Source of the DNA: Ophiura sarsii
Taxonomy: Eukaryota > Echinodermata > Ophiuroidea > Amphilepidida > Ophiuridae
Assembly (NCBI GenBank): GCA_035610835.1
Contig: CM069446.1
Coordinates: 51,809,625 to 51,873,624, forward strand
Direction of reading: 5' to 3'
DNA length: 64,000 nucleotides
The translations under genes and the position numbers were made by a program. Below are positions 23,917 to 35,330 of the stretch, piece after piece. Each line of letters starts with the position of its first letter. The stretch's first letter is position 1. The notes below the pieces were generated by a model. It made no database searches. It was not told where the DNA came from and was given only the letters and a program-made list of their open reading frames with translations.

Positions 23917-24827
23917 CACTCTTAGAAGGTCAGGATCAAATACATGAGTAGATTTCCGGCTCACTTTGTTTTGATCCTTTAAGGATCATTTTCGGATCGT
24001 TTTGATCCGTTTCCAGATAGATATCAACAAACGGATCAAATTCACCTTGATCAACTTTGATCTGATTTCCGGATCAATTCGATGAAACAGTTCATTGGTC
24101 AATGAGTGACTGACGTCACTCTTTCGCAAACCGATAGACGACAAGCAGACGATCTTTTGAATTCGGTCGCCACAGTTGAAACAAGGGTGAAATACCGCGG
24201 TAAGTTATCCCAGTCTAATCTGTAAAATGTTACATGATTTTGTCGGTAAAGTAGTTTTATTTTTTATGTTTGAACATGCTCTATTCTTGTGAACAAATTT
24301 CTTGTACCTGACCAGTGCCATCAGTACGATTTTCGGTCAAAATGCTCCTCACAAAATGTCACGATCACTGCGATGTACTAGGCCTACACGATGTAGTAAG
24401 CTTACTGCACTCGATATATAGTCTGCAGTGTGCACCCGGGGTGGGGGCACTCAATCAATATTAGGTTTCACACCAGGCTCCATCAAAAATACCCCCTTTT
24501 TTTGGCCCGGTGTCACCGAAAGACCCTTGCATGCATGCTTGTTTTTACATTCCGTCACCCGATGACCCCCTATGTTTTCACTTTTTCTTTGATTCAGTTT
24601 GATCCTGGAGTAGGATCATAAGCTACAGGTACATCCGATTAAGGATCATTATTTTGATCCGTTTCAGTATCATTTGACAGAAATATTTGATCCCATTTCG
24701 GATCAAACTTTTTGATCCTGCTTGTCGGATCACTTTGATCCGGAAAGGGTAAGCTCATATGTGATACCGCTTCTGGATCAAAATTGATCCTTTTCGTCTC
24801 ATATTTGATCCTGACCTTCTAAGAGTG
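23917..24827. mobile_element. TA-flanked element saturated with GGATCA/TGATCC
   Basis: The ends are perfect inverted copies of CACTCTTAGAAGGTCAGGAT extending through CAAATA (26 bp), flanked by TA on both sides (23915-23916 and 24828-24829), as for Tc1/mariner. About 21 GATC sites, mostly as GGATCA or TGATCC, fall in the outer parts (23930-24085 and 24598-24815), where three or four would be expected in the whole length. The middle lacks them and contains CACCCGGGGTGGGGGCACTC, which looks like the end of another insertion. Confidence 0.8.
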
Positions 24828-24829
24828 TA

Positions 24830-26630
24830 TAACTATAACGTTAACTATAACGATTGATTAATAATGACAAATTATTTAGTTCCAAACGTTTTTATGATTA
24901 CGCACGATGCATTGTGCGCAAAGAGTATCGATCGGGGCTCTGTTGACTGAATGCGCGTGATGTTTAAGCGGGTTGTTATTCAATTCGAATCTCGGCATGC
25001 ATACATTAGAGCGTGCGTGACTTGTAATTTGTGACATTTATATATGTGTGTATCTTACTTTGGTAGCAGACAAGGTATCGATATAGGCCTAAAGCTAACA
25101 ATCATCCTCAAAGGTGTTTATCCACCATATTATCATAAGACGATCAGTTCTAAAGTTATGACCTCTAAAATGAGTGTGGAGTTTGTTTATTATTATTATT
25201 TATATTTATTTATTTATGTAACTTGCCACAAAAGAAAAAAACGTTTACAGTCACATGACATACATAAGTACACAAAAAATACTAATGCCTATAATTAAAT
25301 AGTAGTATGTACATAATAATTTATAAACTTTGTATAAATATGAATACGCATCATAAATCGGAATTACGTAACCTGATAAAAACAAACTACACTAAGTGTG
25401 GGAATTACTTATAGGAATACCGTTCTATTCATTAACCATGTATTAAATGATAGGAACATTATTATCTAATGTATATTGACCATTTTAATTGAACACAGAA
25501 CTATAATGTTCAATTAAACAAATCTAAACTGCACATCCCCAACCAGTGATTATTTGAATATTGCGCCCGGTTGTCTGTGTCGAAAGTGCTGATGGGATAG
25601 CCATACCCAATATTGTGATGTCATCGTTAAACTAAAACCGCCTTATCAGCAACAGGTCCCTGGACGGTATCACACAGGAATGCAATGCATAAATCGATAA
25701 TATCAATACATGAAACAAAGACGCGGACATCTCGTAAGCCTTTGGTCATAGCTTTGATCAATATGGCGACGTCTACACATGTGATTGGGTTTTTTTCTAA
25801 AGCCGATTTTGTCTTTACGCGGTACTTTAAAAAAACTTTAACCTACAGAAGTGTTCTGTTTAATAATAATGCTACATATCTGAACTGAACTTCCCTACTT
25901 CGCTAAACTTCCCCCGAAAGTTCCATCACCCGGATATCATTTAAGTTGGTTTGAGACCATGTTTCATTTCTGTGTATGTAGGCCTATCAGGGGTATGCCA
26001 GTGAGCTTGCCGATCGGGTCCACTTTTAAATTAAAATTTGGTCAGCATAGAACTGGTGGCGCTATACTGATCAGGCGTGATTGTAGCAGACGACACGACG
26101 CTGGCCACGCGTCGCTCAGACGACCCAATATGTCAACGGGAGTGCACTATTTTTAACAGTCATCGCCCGGTTAACGATGATAATTCTTCTAATTATGATG
26201 AATTTGTCAAAATGATAAGATTAACATTCGCGATTACGTGTTATTCACGGTGTGATTCACCTTATTCATTACGTATTCAACATTTAGGTTTTGCGTGGCC
26301 ACCGTCGTCTGTGTAAATCCACAACGCCCTCAACCTATGCTGACCAAATATTACGTTAAACCTGGTTAAACACTGTTAAACGCGTTCAACGCCGGTCACC
26401 GACACATTCCGATGATTACCATAATTTATGTAATTTATGCAAACGGCACCGTTTTCGCTACGTGTGTTAGTATAGGTCTTTCCTATCCCAAAATTAATAG
26501 TATCCCTGGGCCTATATCTAGTTTTGAACTTCTTTGAGCCCACACAAACTCAAGTTTTATGGTGCCATGGATCATATTATTAAAGGCGTTATTTGATGGC
26601 TTAAACATTTGACAGCTGCAACTATAAATA
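24830..26630. other. No gene seen; contains a dispersed repeat module
   Basis: At about 26160-26312 a module beginning CGCCCGGTTAACGATGA and containing AACATTCGCGATTACGTGTT and CGTCGTCTG matches 40045-40245, with its end also seen at 10628-10695 and 53704-53768. The rest, including several 60-85-codon frames, shows nothing recognisable. Confidence 0.55.
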
Positions 26631-27193
26631 CAGTCCACAAAATAAGTAACTGACCAGGTAATAAATATACTCGTAACTCCAAAACCATAGCTCCTACATA
26701 CAAATATTAAATAGTAAAGTTGTAAAAAAATGTATCTTCTTTAAGTTGATACATTATTCATTAAGATCGGTTAATAATTAAGAATGCGACATTGAAAAGG
26801 ATCAAAGTTTACATTTTAACACTTGGGATTTGAACACGCGGGACAGTGTGACAGGGGTGTGTATGGGTTGCATTGATCAATTGATGCATCCCCAATCCCC
26901 GTGTTATTATCGACCAGTGAGTTGTTGCTACAAGTTAATCAATAATCTGCCTGTTACTACATGTAGTCCTAGGCTGCGTGTAGACGAACGAAATGTTCAA
27001 ATGAAAAACGGACTTTGTTTTGGTTTAGGGCACATAACTGAGTTAATATTCATTCAATCTTCACGTGTAATATCTCAAATTAAAGAAAAGAAATGTCCTT
27101 ACAACTTTATTGTCTAATATTTTTACGTAGGAGTTATAGTTTTGGAGTTGAGAGCATATTTATTACCTGGTCAGTTACTTATTTTGAGGAATG
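26631..27193. mobile_element. Tc1/mariner-like MITE
   Basis: Terminal repeats are CAGTCCACAAAATAAGTAAC and (inverted) CATTCCTCAAAATAAGTAAC, continuing with similarity for about 90 bp through CTGACCAGGTAATAAATAT. TA flanks both sides (26629-26630 and 27194-27195). The 95-codon open frame inside has no family features. Confidence 0.8.
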
Positions 27194-27235
27194 TATGCCG
27201 TCTTGCTATTAGTAATATCTAATTGGTTATTAAAG

Positions 27236-27607
27236 AAGGTGTCCGGCAAGCAAAACATTGTGCATTATATGTTTGAAAAAGAATTATCGCGCCCAAATCA
27301 CGTAGGCCTAGTAATATAGAACAAAACATCATACTTATCTTAAAAACCGAATAAACACTGCCATCTCTCAACATGCCATTTTTAAAATTCGCGGCAATCG
27401 AAAGTCCCGGCATCAATGAAGTCATAGTTATACAATGCACTTGCGTAAATGTGAGCACCAATAACCATGACGTCATTGATCCGTCAGTTTTTTATTCATT
27501 TTTATGATAAGTATGATGTTTTGTTCTATATAACTTCGCGATTGTGGCCTTAATAATTATTTTACTAACATATAATGCACAATGCTGTGCTTGCTGGACA
27601 CTTTCTT
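27236..27607. mobile_element. Palindromic MITE with AGAARGTGTCC ends
   Basis: Arms at about 27236-27335 and 27505-27607 are inverted copies containing GTGTCCRGCAAGCAMARCAT, TGTGCATTATATGTT and ATAGAACAAAACATCATACT. Its right end abuts the LINE fragment at 27608. Confidence 0.65.
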
Positions 27608-27890
27608 TAAACGATTGCTAAAATATTGTTCATATACACCATATATTTTGTTGATTGTGGAAAATGTTGGTAGAAACTGACTCTTAATTTCTCTTATTGT
27701 AAGATTGCAATCATTAAAGAGATGTTGGATGGTTTCCTCCTTCTCATTACAAATATTGTCGTTAACATATTCACATTAAAAAGCCATGACTTAGTAGGAA
27801 TTATGTTATGTTTGATTTCATATACCTCAATTTTGAGTTCAAGGTAGTTTTTGTGGTGTTTATTAAGGCATAATTTGAGGAAATCAGTAC
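27608..27890 (-). pseudogene. LINE reverse transcriptase C-terminal zinc-finger relic
   Basis: Minus-strand translation gives YEIKHNIIPTKSWLF, then after a one-frame shift CEYVNDNICNEKEETIQHLF followed by NDC. The arrangement K-I/K-H-N-I-x-P-T...W followed by C-x(n)-C-N-E-x-E-E-T-I-x-H-L-F-x-x-C is the zf-RVT region found C-terminal to the polymerase of many LINEs. Only about 85 codons remain, frameshifted and without the polymerase. It lies 230 bases downstream of the GPCR stop on the same strand, so an AATAAA on the minus strand at 27859-27864 that could look like the GPCR poly(A) signal is inside this relic. Confidence 0.7.
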
Positions 27891-28121
27891 GAAATTAATA
27901 TTAATATCCCTAACTGACAATTAAAGGTGTATTAATAAATGTTAACATAATATACAAGTCTCGGAGTCACGTACGTATATAATGTTAAGAAAATCAAGCC
28001 GGTATAAGGTCTGAATTTTCGTTGCTTAAGAGTCATAATGCATTGACAAACAAAATGCCATAGTCTCTGACTTTTGATCCCTATCTTAGGAGGAAATGTC
28101 GTGTAGAATACCATTTCTTTA

Positions 28122-29141
28122 TCAGTCTCCGTTTCCAGCGTGCCAGAATCTCTTAATTTTTTTCAATAGTGACTTCAGGCCTTGCTGATATTGTTTGAAA
28201 CGTAGAGCGTACACGAACGGATTCACCGCAGAATTTGATGTCGCCAAAATCAGTAATGTGGTGTGTAATGCTCCACCGAAATCAAGATCGCCGCCGAGGC
28301 CGAATTGCAGGAATAGAATCTGCTCCGGCGTCCAGCAAACGACGAACAAGAGAAAGACGGTGAGTAAAGTTTTTGTTACATTCTTTCTTTTCATAATCTG
28401 TATCTTTTGGTCATCAGGACTCAGTCCCGATTGCGTTTCGACATTCGCGTCCGGTTTTCTTCGTTTCAATAAGTTTAGTTGGTTGAGACGAATCGCGATT
28501 CTGATAAACGAAAACGCCATAATGGACACGGGAATGAAGAAGTCCCAGAGAAATAACAGAACGACCAACACGGCTTTTTCCGATGACGAATTATACGAGT
28601 CACATCTTCCGTCCTCTTCTAGCCTGTTCGTGCGTATCCCGACGATGGTTTGCATTAATGGAGCAATCAACCACGCCATTACGGCCAGAGCCCACGCCGT
28701 TTTTCTTGTGAAGTGTTGATGGTACCATATTGGATGTATCACGGCCAGATACCGCTCTATAGCGATACCGGTCAAGTTAAAAGTGGATATCGCCCAGCAG
28801 GCGAACAAGATGACTCGAGAATTCCAGAAAATGCAATACAGAATGGCAAAGCCGTATTTTTCCGGAACTGGCGCGGGTGCCGCGAGGGAAATTATGTTTG
28901 CGATCAGGATTAGTGACGTCACCAAATCAATGACAGCCTGGCTAACTATAAGAGAATTGGTGTAATTCTTTTCCCGCCTCACCTTCCATACGACCACACA
29001 TACTAGAGCATTCCCGAATGCTCCTAGAATTCCGATCAGACATTGGATAACGTTGAGGGCGTACTCCAATCTATTGCTCGGTGATGGGGTATAATTGAGA
29101 CTATCAACATTGTCTGATGTCATGTTGGTAAACGAATCCAT
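28122..29141 (-). CDS. Rhodopsin-class (class A) G protein-coupled receptor
   Basis: A complete 339-residue seven-helix receptor of the plasma membrane. N-glycosylation sites are at N6 and N16. TM1 (about 29-52) holds GN with N44; TM2 (about 62-86) has D72; C103 lies near the top of TM3; the DRY-type motif is ERY at 129-131, followed by LAVIHP; W157 is in TM4; C180 in the second extracellular loop can pair with C103. TM5 is about 190-217 with P204; TM6 carries CWTP at 269-272; TM7 ends NPFVY at 307-311; a basic helix 8-like tail follows. Loop 3 is lysine/arginine-rich. All main class A motifs are intact, so it is probably functional. C103 sits about two residues farther from the ERY arginine than usual. 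The layout suits peptide receptors, but the ligand cannot be assigned. The coding part is one exon. Confidence 0.93.
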   Translation of the reverse strand: MDSFTNMTSDNVDSLNYTPSPSNRLEYALNVIQCLIGILGAFGNALVCVVVWKVRREKNYTNSLIVSQAVIDLVTSLILIANIISLAAPAPVPEKYGFAILYCIFWNSRVILFACWAISTFNLTGIAIERYLAVIHPIWYHQHFTRKTAWALAVMAWLIAPLMQTIVGIRTNRLEEDGRCDSYNSSSEKAVLVVLLFLWDFFIPVSIMAFSFIRIAIRLNQLNLLKRRKPDANVETQSGLSPDDQKIQIMKRKNVTKTLLTVFLLFVVCWTPEQILFLQFGLGGDLDFGGALHTTLLILATSNSAVNPFVYALRFKQYQQGLKSLLKKIKRFWHAGNGD

Positions 29142-29161
29142 ATTGACGATGCTTGTGAAAA

Positions 29162-29185
29162 ACTGTAAGGGAAAAACAAAAGACT
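29162..29185 (-). other. Probable 3' splice site in the GPCR 5' UTR
   Basis: On the minus strand, CTTTTGTTTTTCCCTTACAG ends at 29163, followed by 21 bases of leader and the GPCR ATG. This is a strong acceptor shape, implying a noncoding upstream exon and an intron of unknown length. The first exon was not identified. Confidence 0.6.
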
Positions 29186-29360
29186 CAGTGATATAAGTAT
29201 GATGAATCTCCCCTATGCTTTGCTTAGCTCATGCCCCGGGTGCGATGTTCGTTACCGTAAACAGCATTTGATACCTGACGGAGTAAAGCGCATAGCACAT
29301 GTACATTGTCAATACATTTATACAGTAAGTGTACACGTAATAAATTCGCGCCCGGGTGGT

Positions 29361-29788
29361 CAGTGAACATACCAAGCGGGTACGCATCCGCGTCCAAAAA
29401 AAACGTCGAAAAGGGTCCATATTTCTCCACATGGCAAAGAGGGATACTTTTTAGGGGGCATTGCACTTTAGGGTATCCATTACAGCATCGAGGTATCGAC
29501 GTTTAGAGGTACTAATTGTTGTATGTGTGACTTTTCAATAAATATGCAAAATGTTGAAAAAAATCTTCAATATTTCCCTACTTTAATTGTATATCCCCGG
29601 TATACAAAAAAAGTTGCTGATATATTACGACATTTAGGGGTGCATTATTGAGTGTTAGGGTAGGGTTTGTATGTGTTACGCCATTTACATGATTTAGGGG
29701 TATCAACATAGTGTTCTGGTTTACGCCATTTAGGGTCCATTTCAGAGGTGCTTGGACGCGCATGTGTACCCGCTTGGTATGTTCACTG
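29361..29788. mobile_element. Inverted-repeat element with CAGTGAACATACCAAGCGGG ends
   Basis: Inverted ends of about 36 bp share CAGTGAACATACCAAGCGGG, then TAC, then GCGTCCAA. A C25 run (29789-29813) follows the right end and CCCGGG-like bases border both ends, so the true element may be slightly larger. GCTCATGC occurs at 29227-29234 and 29819-29826 and may be a displaced 8-bp duplication. No coding content. Confidence 0.65.
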
Positions 29789-29834
29789 CCCCCCCCCCCC
29801 CCCCCCCCCCCCCGGGGGGCTCATGCTTGGGTAA

Positions 29835-30383
29835 CTATGTTGTGTCATTAGCGCTATAAACATGGTATTGGTAATGGTGCGTATAACTAAAAGATACAAT
29901 GTGCGTGTGGCCCTATTTTTTTAATACATGTGTAGATGCATATTGTTACTTTCGGACTAGTGCATTGTGGTTTTTTTAACGAGATGTCCGTTAAATGACG
30001 GAAGCAAAGCAGTAAAACATCCAGCATATGCAACTGGACAGTGCAAGAAACCAAAGCACGACCTCAGTGCATGGTATGAGACACGCGTCTTCGCCATATA
30101 AGGGCGATATCATTTATTTCTCTATAGTCCTATACGGTATATTTATTAGTTTAATCATTCCCTTGTTCACTCAGATTTTGTGGGGATATTTGGTTAAATT
30201 CAGTGGTCGACGCATCATTTACTATAGATTAATCAGTTCCAAATTGGCGAGAAAGAAATCTGCGCGCAAAAGTAGCGACGGCCGCGTCTTTCTGTATTCA
30301 TTCACTGCTGTAATGGGGCTTCGCCATTTTGTAACTGATCAAATCAAATTATAGTGTATGCCGGAATTGGTCTTTGACTTTAA
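29835..30383. other. No gene seen
   Basis: The longest frame (30028-30354, 108 codons) has a hydrophobic stretch but no family pattern, and it overlaps sequence resembling dispersed repeats elsewhere in the window (CTGCGCGCAAAAGTA, also near 52580). Confidence 0.45.
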
Positions 30384-30622
30384 CTCTTTCCACGCGGCTA
30401 TTAGTTTAACCATATCATACAAACAAATTGTCAGAAACCTTTACCAACTTTCAAGGTCTATCTCAAGAATTACTGAACCAATGCTAGGTATGTTTGTACT
30501 TATTTCAATGCATTTCTCATGGTGCTTCCAAATAGGGTAATGAATTCAATACTTTTGACGTTTTTTAAACATTTTGTTATCTTTTGAAATGTCGTCTGCA
30601 GACGCCTGCCGCGTGGAAAGTG
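30384..30622. mobile_element. piggyBac-like MITE, copy 2 (TTAA-flanked)
   Basis: TTAA lies at 30380-30383 and 30623-30626. Ends are CTCTTTCCACGCGGC and (inverted) CACTTTCCACGCGGC. Internal sequence matches the copy at 6669-6866, with an extra stretch near TCATGGTGCTTCC. Same orientation as copy 1. Confidence 0.8.
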
Positions 30623-30626
30623 TTAA

Positions 30627-33378
30627 CACGCTTTGGAATCTACACCATATGCAAACAGTAGACAAGAATCAAGCAGGCGGAAGTAGGCTCTATCACTGGA
30701 ACACGTTAACATGGTTAACATGACGAAATATGTCACATTTTCTACAATCTCCCATAATTCAAAGCGTGTCTATTCGTTACGTCATCATCAATACCACATC
30801 ACATACATACCGACATAGTATTGCCACTACATGCAACGCGTTATTTACGTCTTTAAAATCTCGCGTGACGTCAGAATCACGTTGCGGACGATGTTTCGTT
30901 TGGTTTTTATACCGGGAAGATATCATTCGGACAATTTGGTTTTGTGGTTTTCGGGAGAAATATTACGTCAGTATACAGTGCCCCCAAAAAGTGTCTTAGG
31001 CTCATAACCTAAAAACTATAGTTCGTACTTAAAAATACCAATTTATGAAAATATGGGATAACTTCGCCTTTTTGATACGCAAAGAATGATTCACTATTAA
31101 GAAAAGTTATTTATTAAATACCAATACAAAGTGCTTTCATTTTTGCATTTTTGGGTTTCAACACGTAATGTTGGCGAAGTATAGGCGGATTATTGATTAA
31201 ATGGTAGCAACAACTCACCGATTGGTAGTAAGATGAAGATCGGGGACGCTTTCACGTCTGTTATATTATACTCAAAAGGGAAAATAACAATTGTACTTTA
31301 TCTCATTCTTTACATTTAACCGATATTTGCGAACAATATCGTTAAATTAAAGAGGAGAAAGTATAAATAATTGTAGTTGTAGCTATATGTTTAGAGGTAT
31401 GCGCATATGTACTTTCTTGAGGACTGTAGTTACGTTTCTCTATTAATACTGTTTGCTATTTCTGGAAGATCACTTTGAAAAAAGCACTTTAAGTCCGAAA
31501 AATAAACACCATCACGATCACAAAATTCCTCCTTATATAGTCCATTGCTGGGGCCATACAATGTGACATATTTTTTGCAGTCTCTTTAACACAACATCAC
31601 ATGCACTTTTGACAGTTGCGGATGAAAACTATTAGCAAATGTGTAGGCCTAATCGATGATGACAAAACAAAGAAATACGCTGTGAATCATGAGCTAATTT
31701 CAAAATAAAAAGATCAATTACGTGATTAAATCTATTTTGAGTAAGCTTAATTTTCAAGCAATTGTAGACCTACCATTACCTAGAAATAAATCCTGCATGA
31801 TATATATAGAATCATATTTTTTCCACAACAATCTATAATTTTGAAATTATAAAAATACAACTTTGTTTTATAGGGATTATAGCATGACACCATGCCAGTG
31901 TTGTGCTCGAAATATATTGTTATGATATCATAAAGAAATACTTACAAAGAACGTCAACCATTTGTTGAAGGCAATCACGGTGATCGGTTTTTGTTAAAGT
32001 AAACGGCTAAAACAATTCATTAATTCAGATCTAGACATTAGTAGCTGTACGGATTTATCTAGCTACCAATTTGCTGTGTCTGGTAATTGAAACGCTATTT
32101 ATCACAGAAAGGAAGCAATACTATTGTCAATACTTCTACAACAGGAACTAAATATAGAAATTCTGTACTTTTTGGGGTATTTTCCCACTGTCAAGGTCAA
32201 CAACCAATATAATTATTGTTATGACCTCCGGTGGAACCAATACCACTAGTCATTGGAGCGGTTAGCCTATATACAGAATACACGATTTGCATTCATTCTA
32301 AGTATACCAGGTTTTTTTACTAATACCAGAATGCCCCATTTATATCACGTGACTAATTGAATTTATAGGGTTTATTTTCATTGATTGTGTACTGGTTCTC
32401 ATTGACATTTCTTTGCAGTAAATGGCACTACATTATTCCCGACATTATTACGTGGGTCTATTAAGTATTGGGCGGCGATATAACAATAATCTAGTGTTCG
32501 TTTTTTTCCTACATTTATCCGTGCAAATTATGCATTCTTGAACATTACTGTGAGTTTTTCACATCAAACAGATTTTTTTTTAAATTTTAAATGTTACCTC
32601 TGAACATAATTATAACATGTGACAATTTGTAATAATATAAAAATGATGGAAATAACATGAATTTGGTAATTGTTTTTCTACCCTTTGATCTTGTCGATAT
32701 TTTGTCGAATTGTGTACTTCTCAGTATAACATTCATTGATACAGTTCAATTCTTTTTTGCAATGTCCTTGTAAAACGTAGACAGTCTTTCCAGTGATTCT
32801 TTCGCAGATTATATACATGACATAGGCCTAGTAACAAATAAAGTGACAAACGATATTTATAATAATGACATACATTATGAGCCTCAAATACACTCAGTCA
32901 CTCATGCTCCAGTTTTCAGCGATCAAATATCCTCTGGAGTAGGCCCAGTGAAGCGCCGCCTACTCGAGTTCATTGGAATTCACATGAAAAATGTAGAATG
33001 TCCAACTCAATCCATACATTGCTACAGTTCAGTCGACACAGCCATTCCTACAGGCGCTCACGAGAATACTGTCTGTCATGTGACTTTCCCATCCATTTAG
33101 GAACGGAAGTTCATGATAACGTGTATTTGTTTTTGAGGTTTCAAATAATTATATAATTGCACTTCCATTTCTTATATTTTCATATATCTGTTCCGAAGGT
33201 ACAAACGACGAATTTGAATGCAGATAATACACATGTCATCCTTCTATATACAAGGGTGACCCAGAAACCCTGCTACTTTTGCAATACATAATAAATTATA
33301 ATGTTTAACATTCTGGAAACCGTTTTCCCCTATGAGATAATAATCAAGAAAGAAAATCGGTTTGAACCCCTGTTTATA
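30627..33378. other. No gene seen; single transposon end and repeat fragment
   Basis: At 30974 a TA is followed by CAGTGCCCCCAAAAAGTGTC, a Tc1-like end without a partner. Segment 32240-32440 (ACTAGTCATTGGAGCGGTTA, TATCACGTGACTAATT, GTGTACTGGTTC) matches 52305-52470 inside the composite repeat. An 85-codon frame at 32843-33100 has no family pattern. Confidence 0.5.
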
Positions 33379-34056
33379 CAGGCTGTAACAAAAAAAGTTA
33401 TACAGTTTTGAAAAAAATATTAAAAATATCTCCCGTAGAAATTCTGTTTCGAATTTTAATGGTGTGCGAGGGGAATTGTCTTAGCTTTCGAATAAGCTTG
33501 TTTCATGACAATCGATGGTCGGTAAGCAGAGATATGATCAATTGTCTAATGAAAAAGTCATGAAATCACTTTGGTTTAATCAATGGTAAAACCACTGGGA
33601 TGAATATGCATGGAATCGAACCAGGAACATAGCAGTAGAGCGCTTTTGTTAGACAACAATGGTTCGTTTGAAGTGGTTAAAAGTATTACAAAGAAGGTTA
33701 GGTCTTTACAAATATTATTTATTTATTTTATTAATTTATTTATTCAAATGAAATAAAACTATTTGAAAAAGAATTATATTGTTCTCTTTAATGCTCCTTG
33801 CATGATACCCTAACCATTGCGTTTATACAAGCAAGATTGTATGATATTATTGTGAAAGTGGCCCAACCCGATTTCTAGACGACTTAGTAGATTGGTCATA
33901 AATTTTAAACGCAAGTAGTTAAAAAGACCAAATAAAATGATTCTGGTAGCCAAAACGGAACTTAACACAGAGTGTAAAAGATTTTTACATTGCATGATTT
34001 TAACATTGAACTAAAAAATAAAATGGCGATTGTATAACTTTTTTTGTTACAGTCTG
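33379..34056. mobile_element. Tc1/mariner-like MITE with internal tRNA-like B box
   Basis: Ends are CAGGCTGTAACAAAAAAAGT and (inverted) CAGACTGTAACAAAAAAAGT, both continuing TATACA, flanked by TA (33377-33378 and 34057-34058). On the minus strand GGTTCGATTCC at 33612-33622 is a perfect pol III B box; a recognisable A box is not convincing. No transposase frame. Confidence 0.75.
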
Positions 34057-34059
34057 TAT

Positions 34060-34529
34060 ATTACAAGTGAGATTAAGTGGGGGTCCAGTACGTATTGGGC
34101 AACGAGGCTGCACAGCAGCGTACTTATTTTACACGTTTTATGTTAAATCGTTTGAACTACTTTTCGACATACCTCCCTGTCATTTGAAAATCGATTAATT
34201 TTTTTCGAGTGTTGAGATTCCGAGGTTTCTAGATTATTTTTTTTATTGCAATCCATGTCGTAAAGAGTAAAACTAGTTCGCCGTAAATATTAGTTGCGGG
34301 TTAGAGGTGAACGGATCTCAAAAGCAGCATCGTAATTTTCCATAAAATCGGTTGAATTAGTGTTAGACCTATAGGCCTAATCTCACTTTCTTTAGTTGTA
34401 ATTTGAAAACCGATTAAAAAATCACGATTATTATTTTACACATGAAATGTGTAGGTCTATGGTTTCAAGAATATAATCATGATAGCATTATAATGGTGTA
34501 AAAGTTAAACAAAACAGCCGTCAAATTAA
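34060..34529. other. No gene seen
   Basis: AT-rich sequence without recognisable features. Confidence 0.5.
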
Positions 34530-35147
34530 GATGCAGTTTCTGAGACACGCTGTATTGTAATTCCTTAAATATCTAATACCGTATGTAATTACAGGATTCG
34601 TCAAGATTTATTTCTCTGTTCGTATTATATTTTAATTCATCAGATTTGTTATCAGTCGATCACATGCCTCGGCATAGCCCATTACAATATAAGTTTTATT
34701 TCCATACAAATCTCGCCACTTCTCGCGAGTCCCTCGAGTAAACTTCGCGGGAAATCATTGTTTATAAATCTGATTATGCAATACAAGAAAACTAAAAACG
34801 TTATGATATAGTTAATTCGGCTATCCATAAAATAGACAAACTGCTAACATCCCTACTCTATCATATTATACGAAACATTTTTGAGCCACCCACCCTGAAT
34901 ATTTGAATAGTGATAATCTGATTCATCAATCAAATGATTAGAATGATATTCTATTTATCTAGCCATAAGCTTAAACATGGTAAATGGTACGGTACATTTG
35001 CTCTTCAAATAGGTCAATGTTACCAAAAATATTAGGCATAATGGCATATGCCCAAGGGCGTCCCCAGAGGGGGGGTGTGGGGGGGTGTCACACCCCCCCA
35101 TTCATCAAATCTATCGGCAAAATTATGGTGCTGTGGGCAAATCAAAG

Positions 35148-35330
35148 GAAGGAGGAAGAAAAGAGAGAAAGAAAAAAAGGAAAGAGATAGGGAAAGAAAG
35201 AAGGGGAGAAAGAAAGAAAGAAAGAGAAAGGGAAAGAAAAGAGGAAAAAAAGAAAGAAAGAAAAAAAGAAAAAAAGTGAAAGGAAAGAGGAAAGAAAGAA
35301 AGGAAAAAGGGAAGAAAGAAAGAAAGCCCT
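35148..35330. repeat. Polypurine tract, (GAAA)n-like
   Basis: About 180 bases made almost only of A and G on the plus strand, dominated by GAAA, AAAG and GGAAA units. The Lys/Arg/Glu-rich frames through it are artefacts. Such tracts can form triplex structures. Confidence 0.95.

Noticed and set aside
28195..28965. Plus-strand frames of 174, 66 and 60 codons opposite the GPCR
   Set aside because: They are antisense shadows of the receptor gene.
32843..33100. 85-codon plus-strand frame
   Set aside because: No motif or homology recognised, and no clear splice sites or poly(A) signal.
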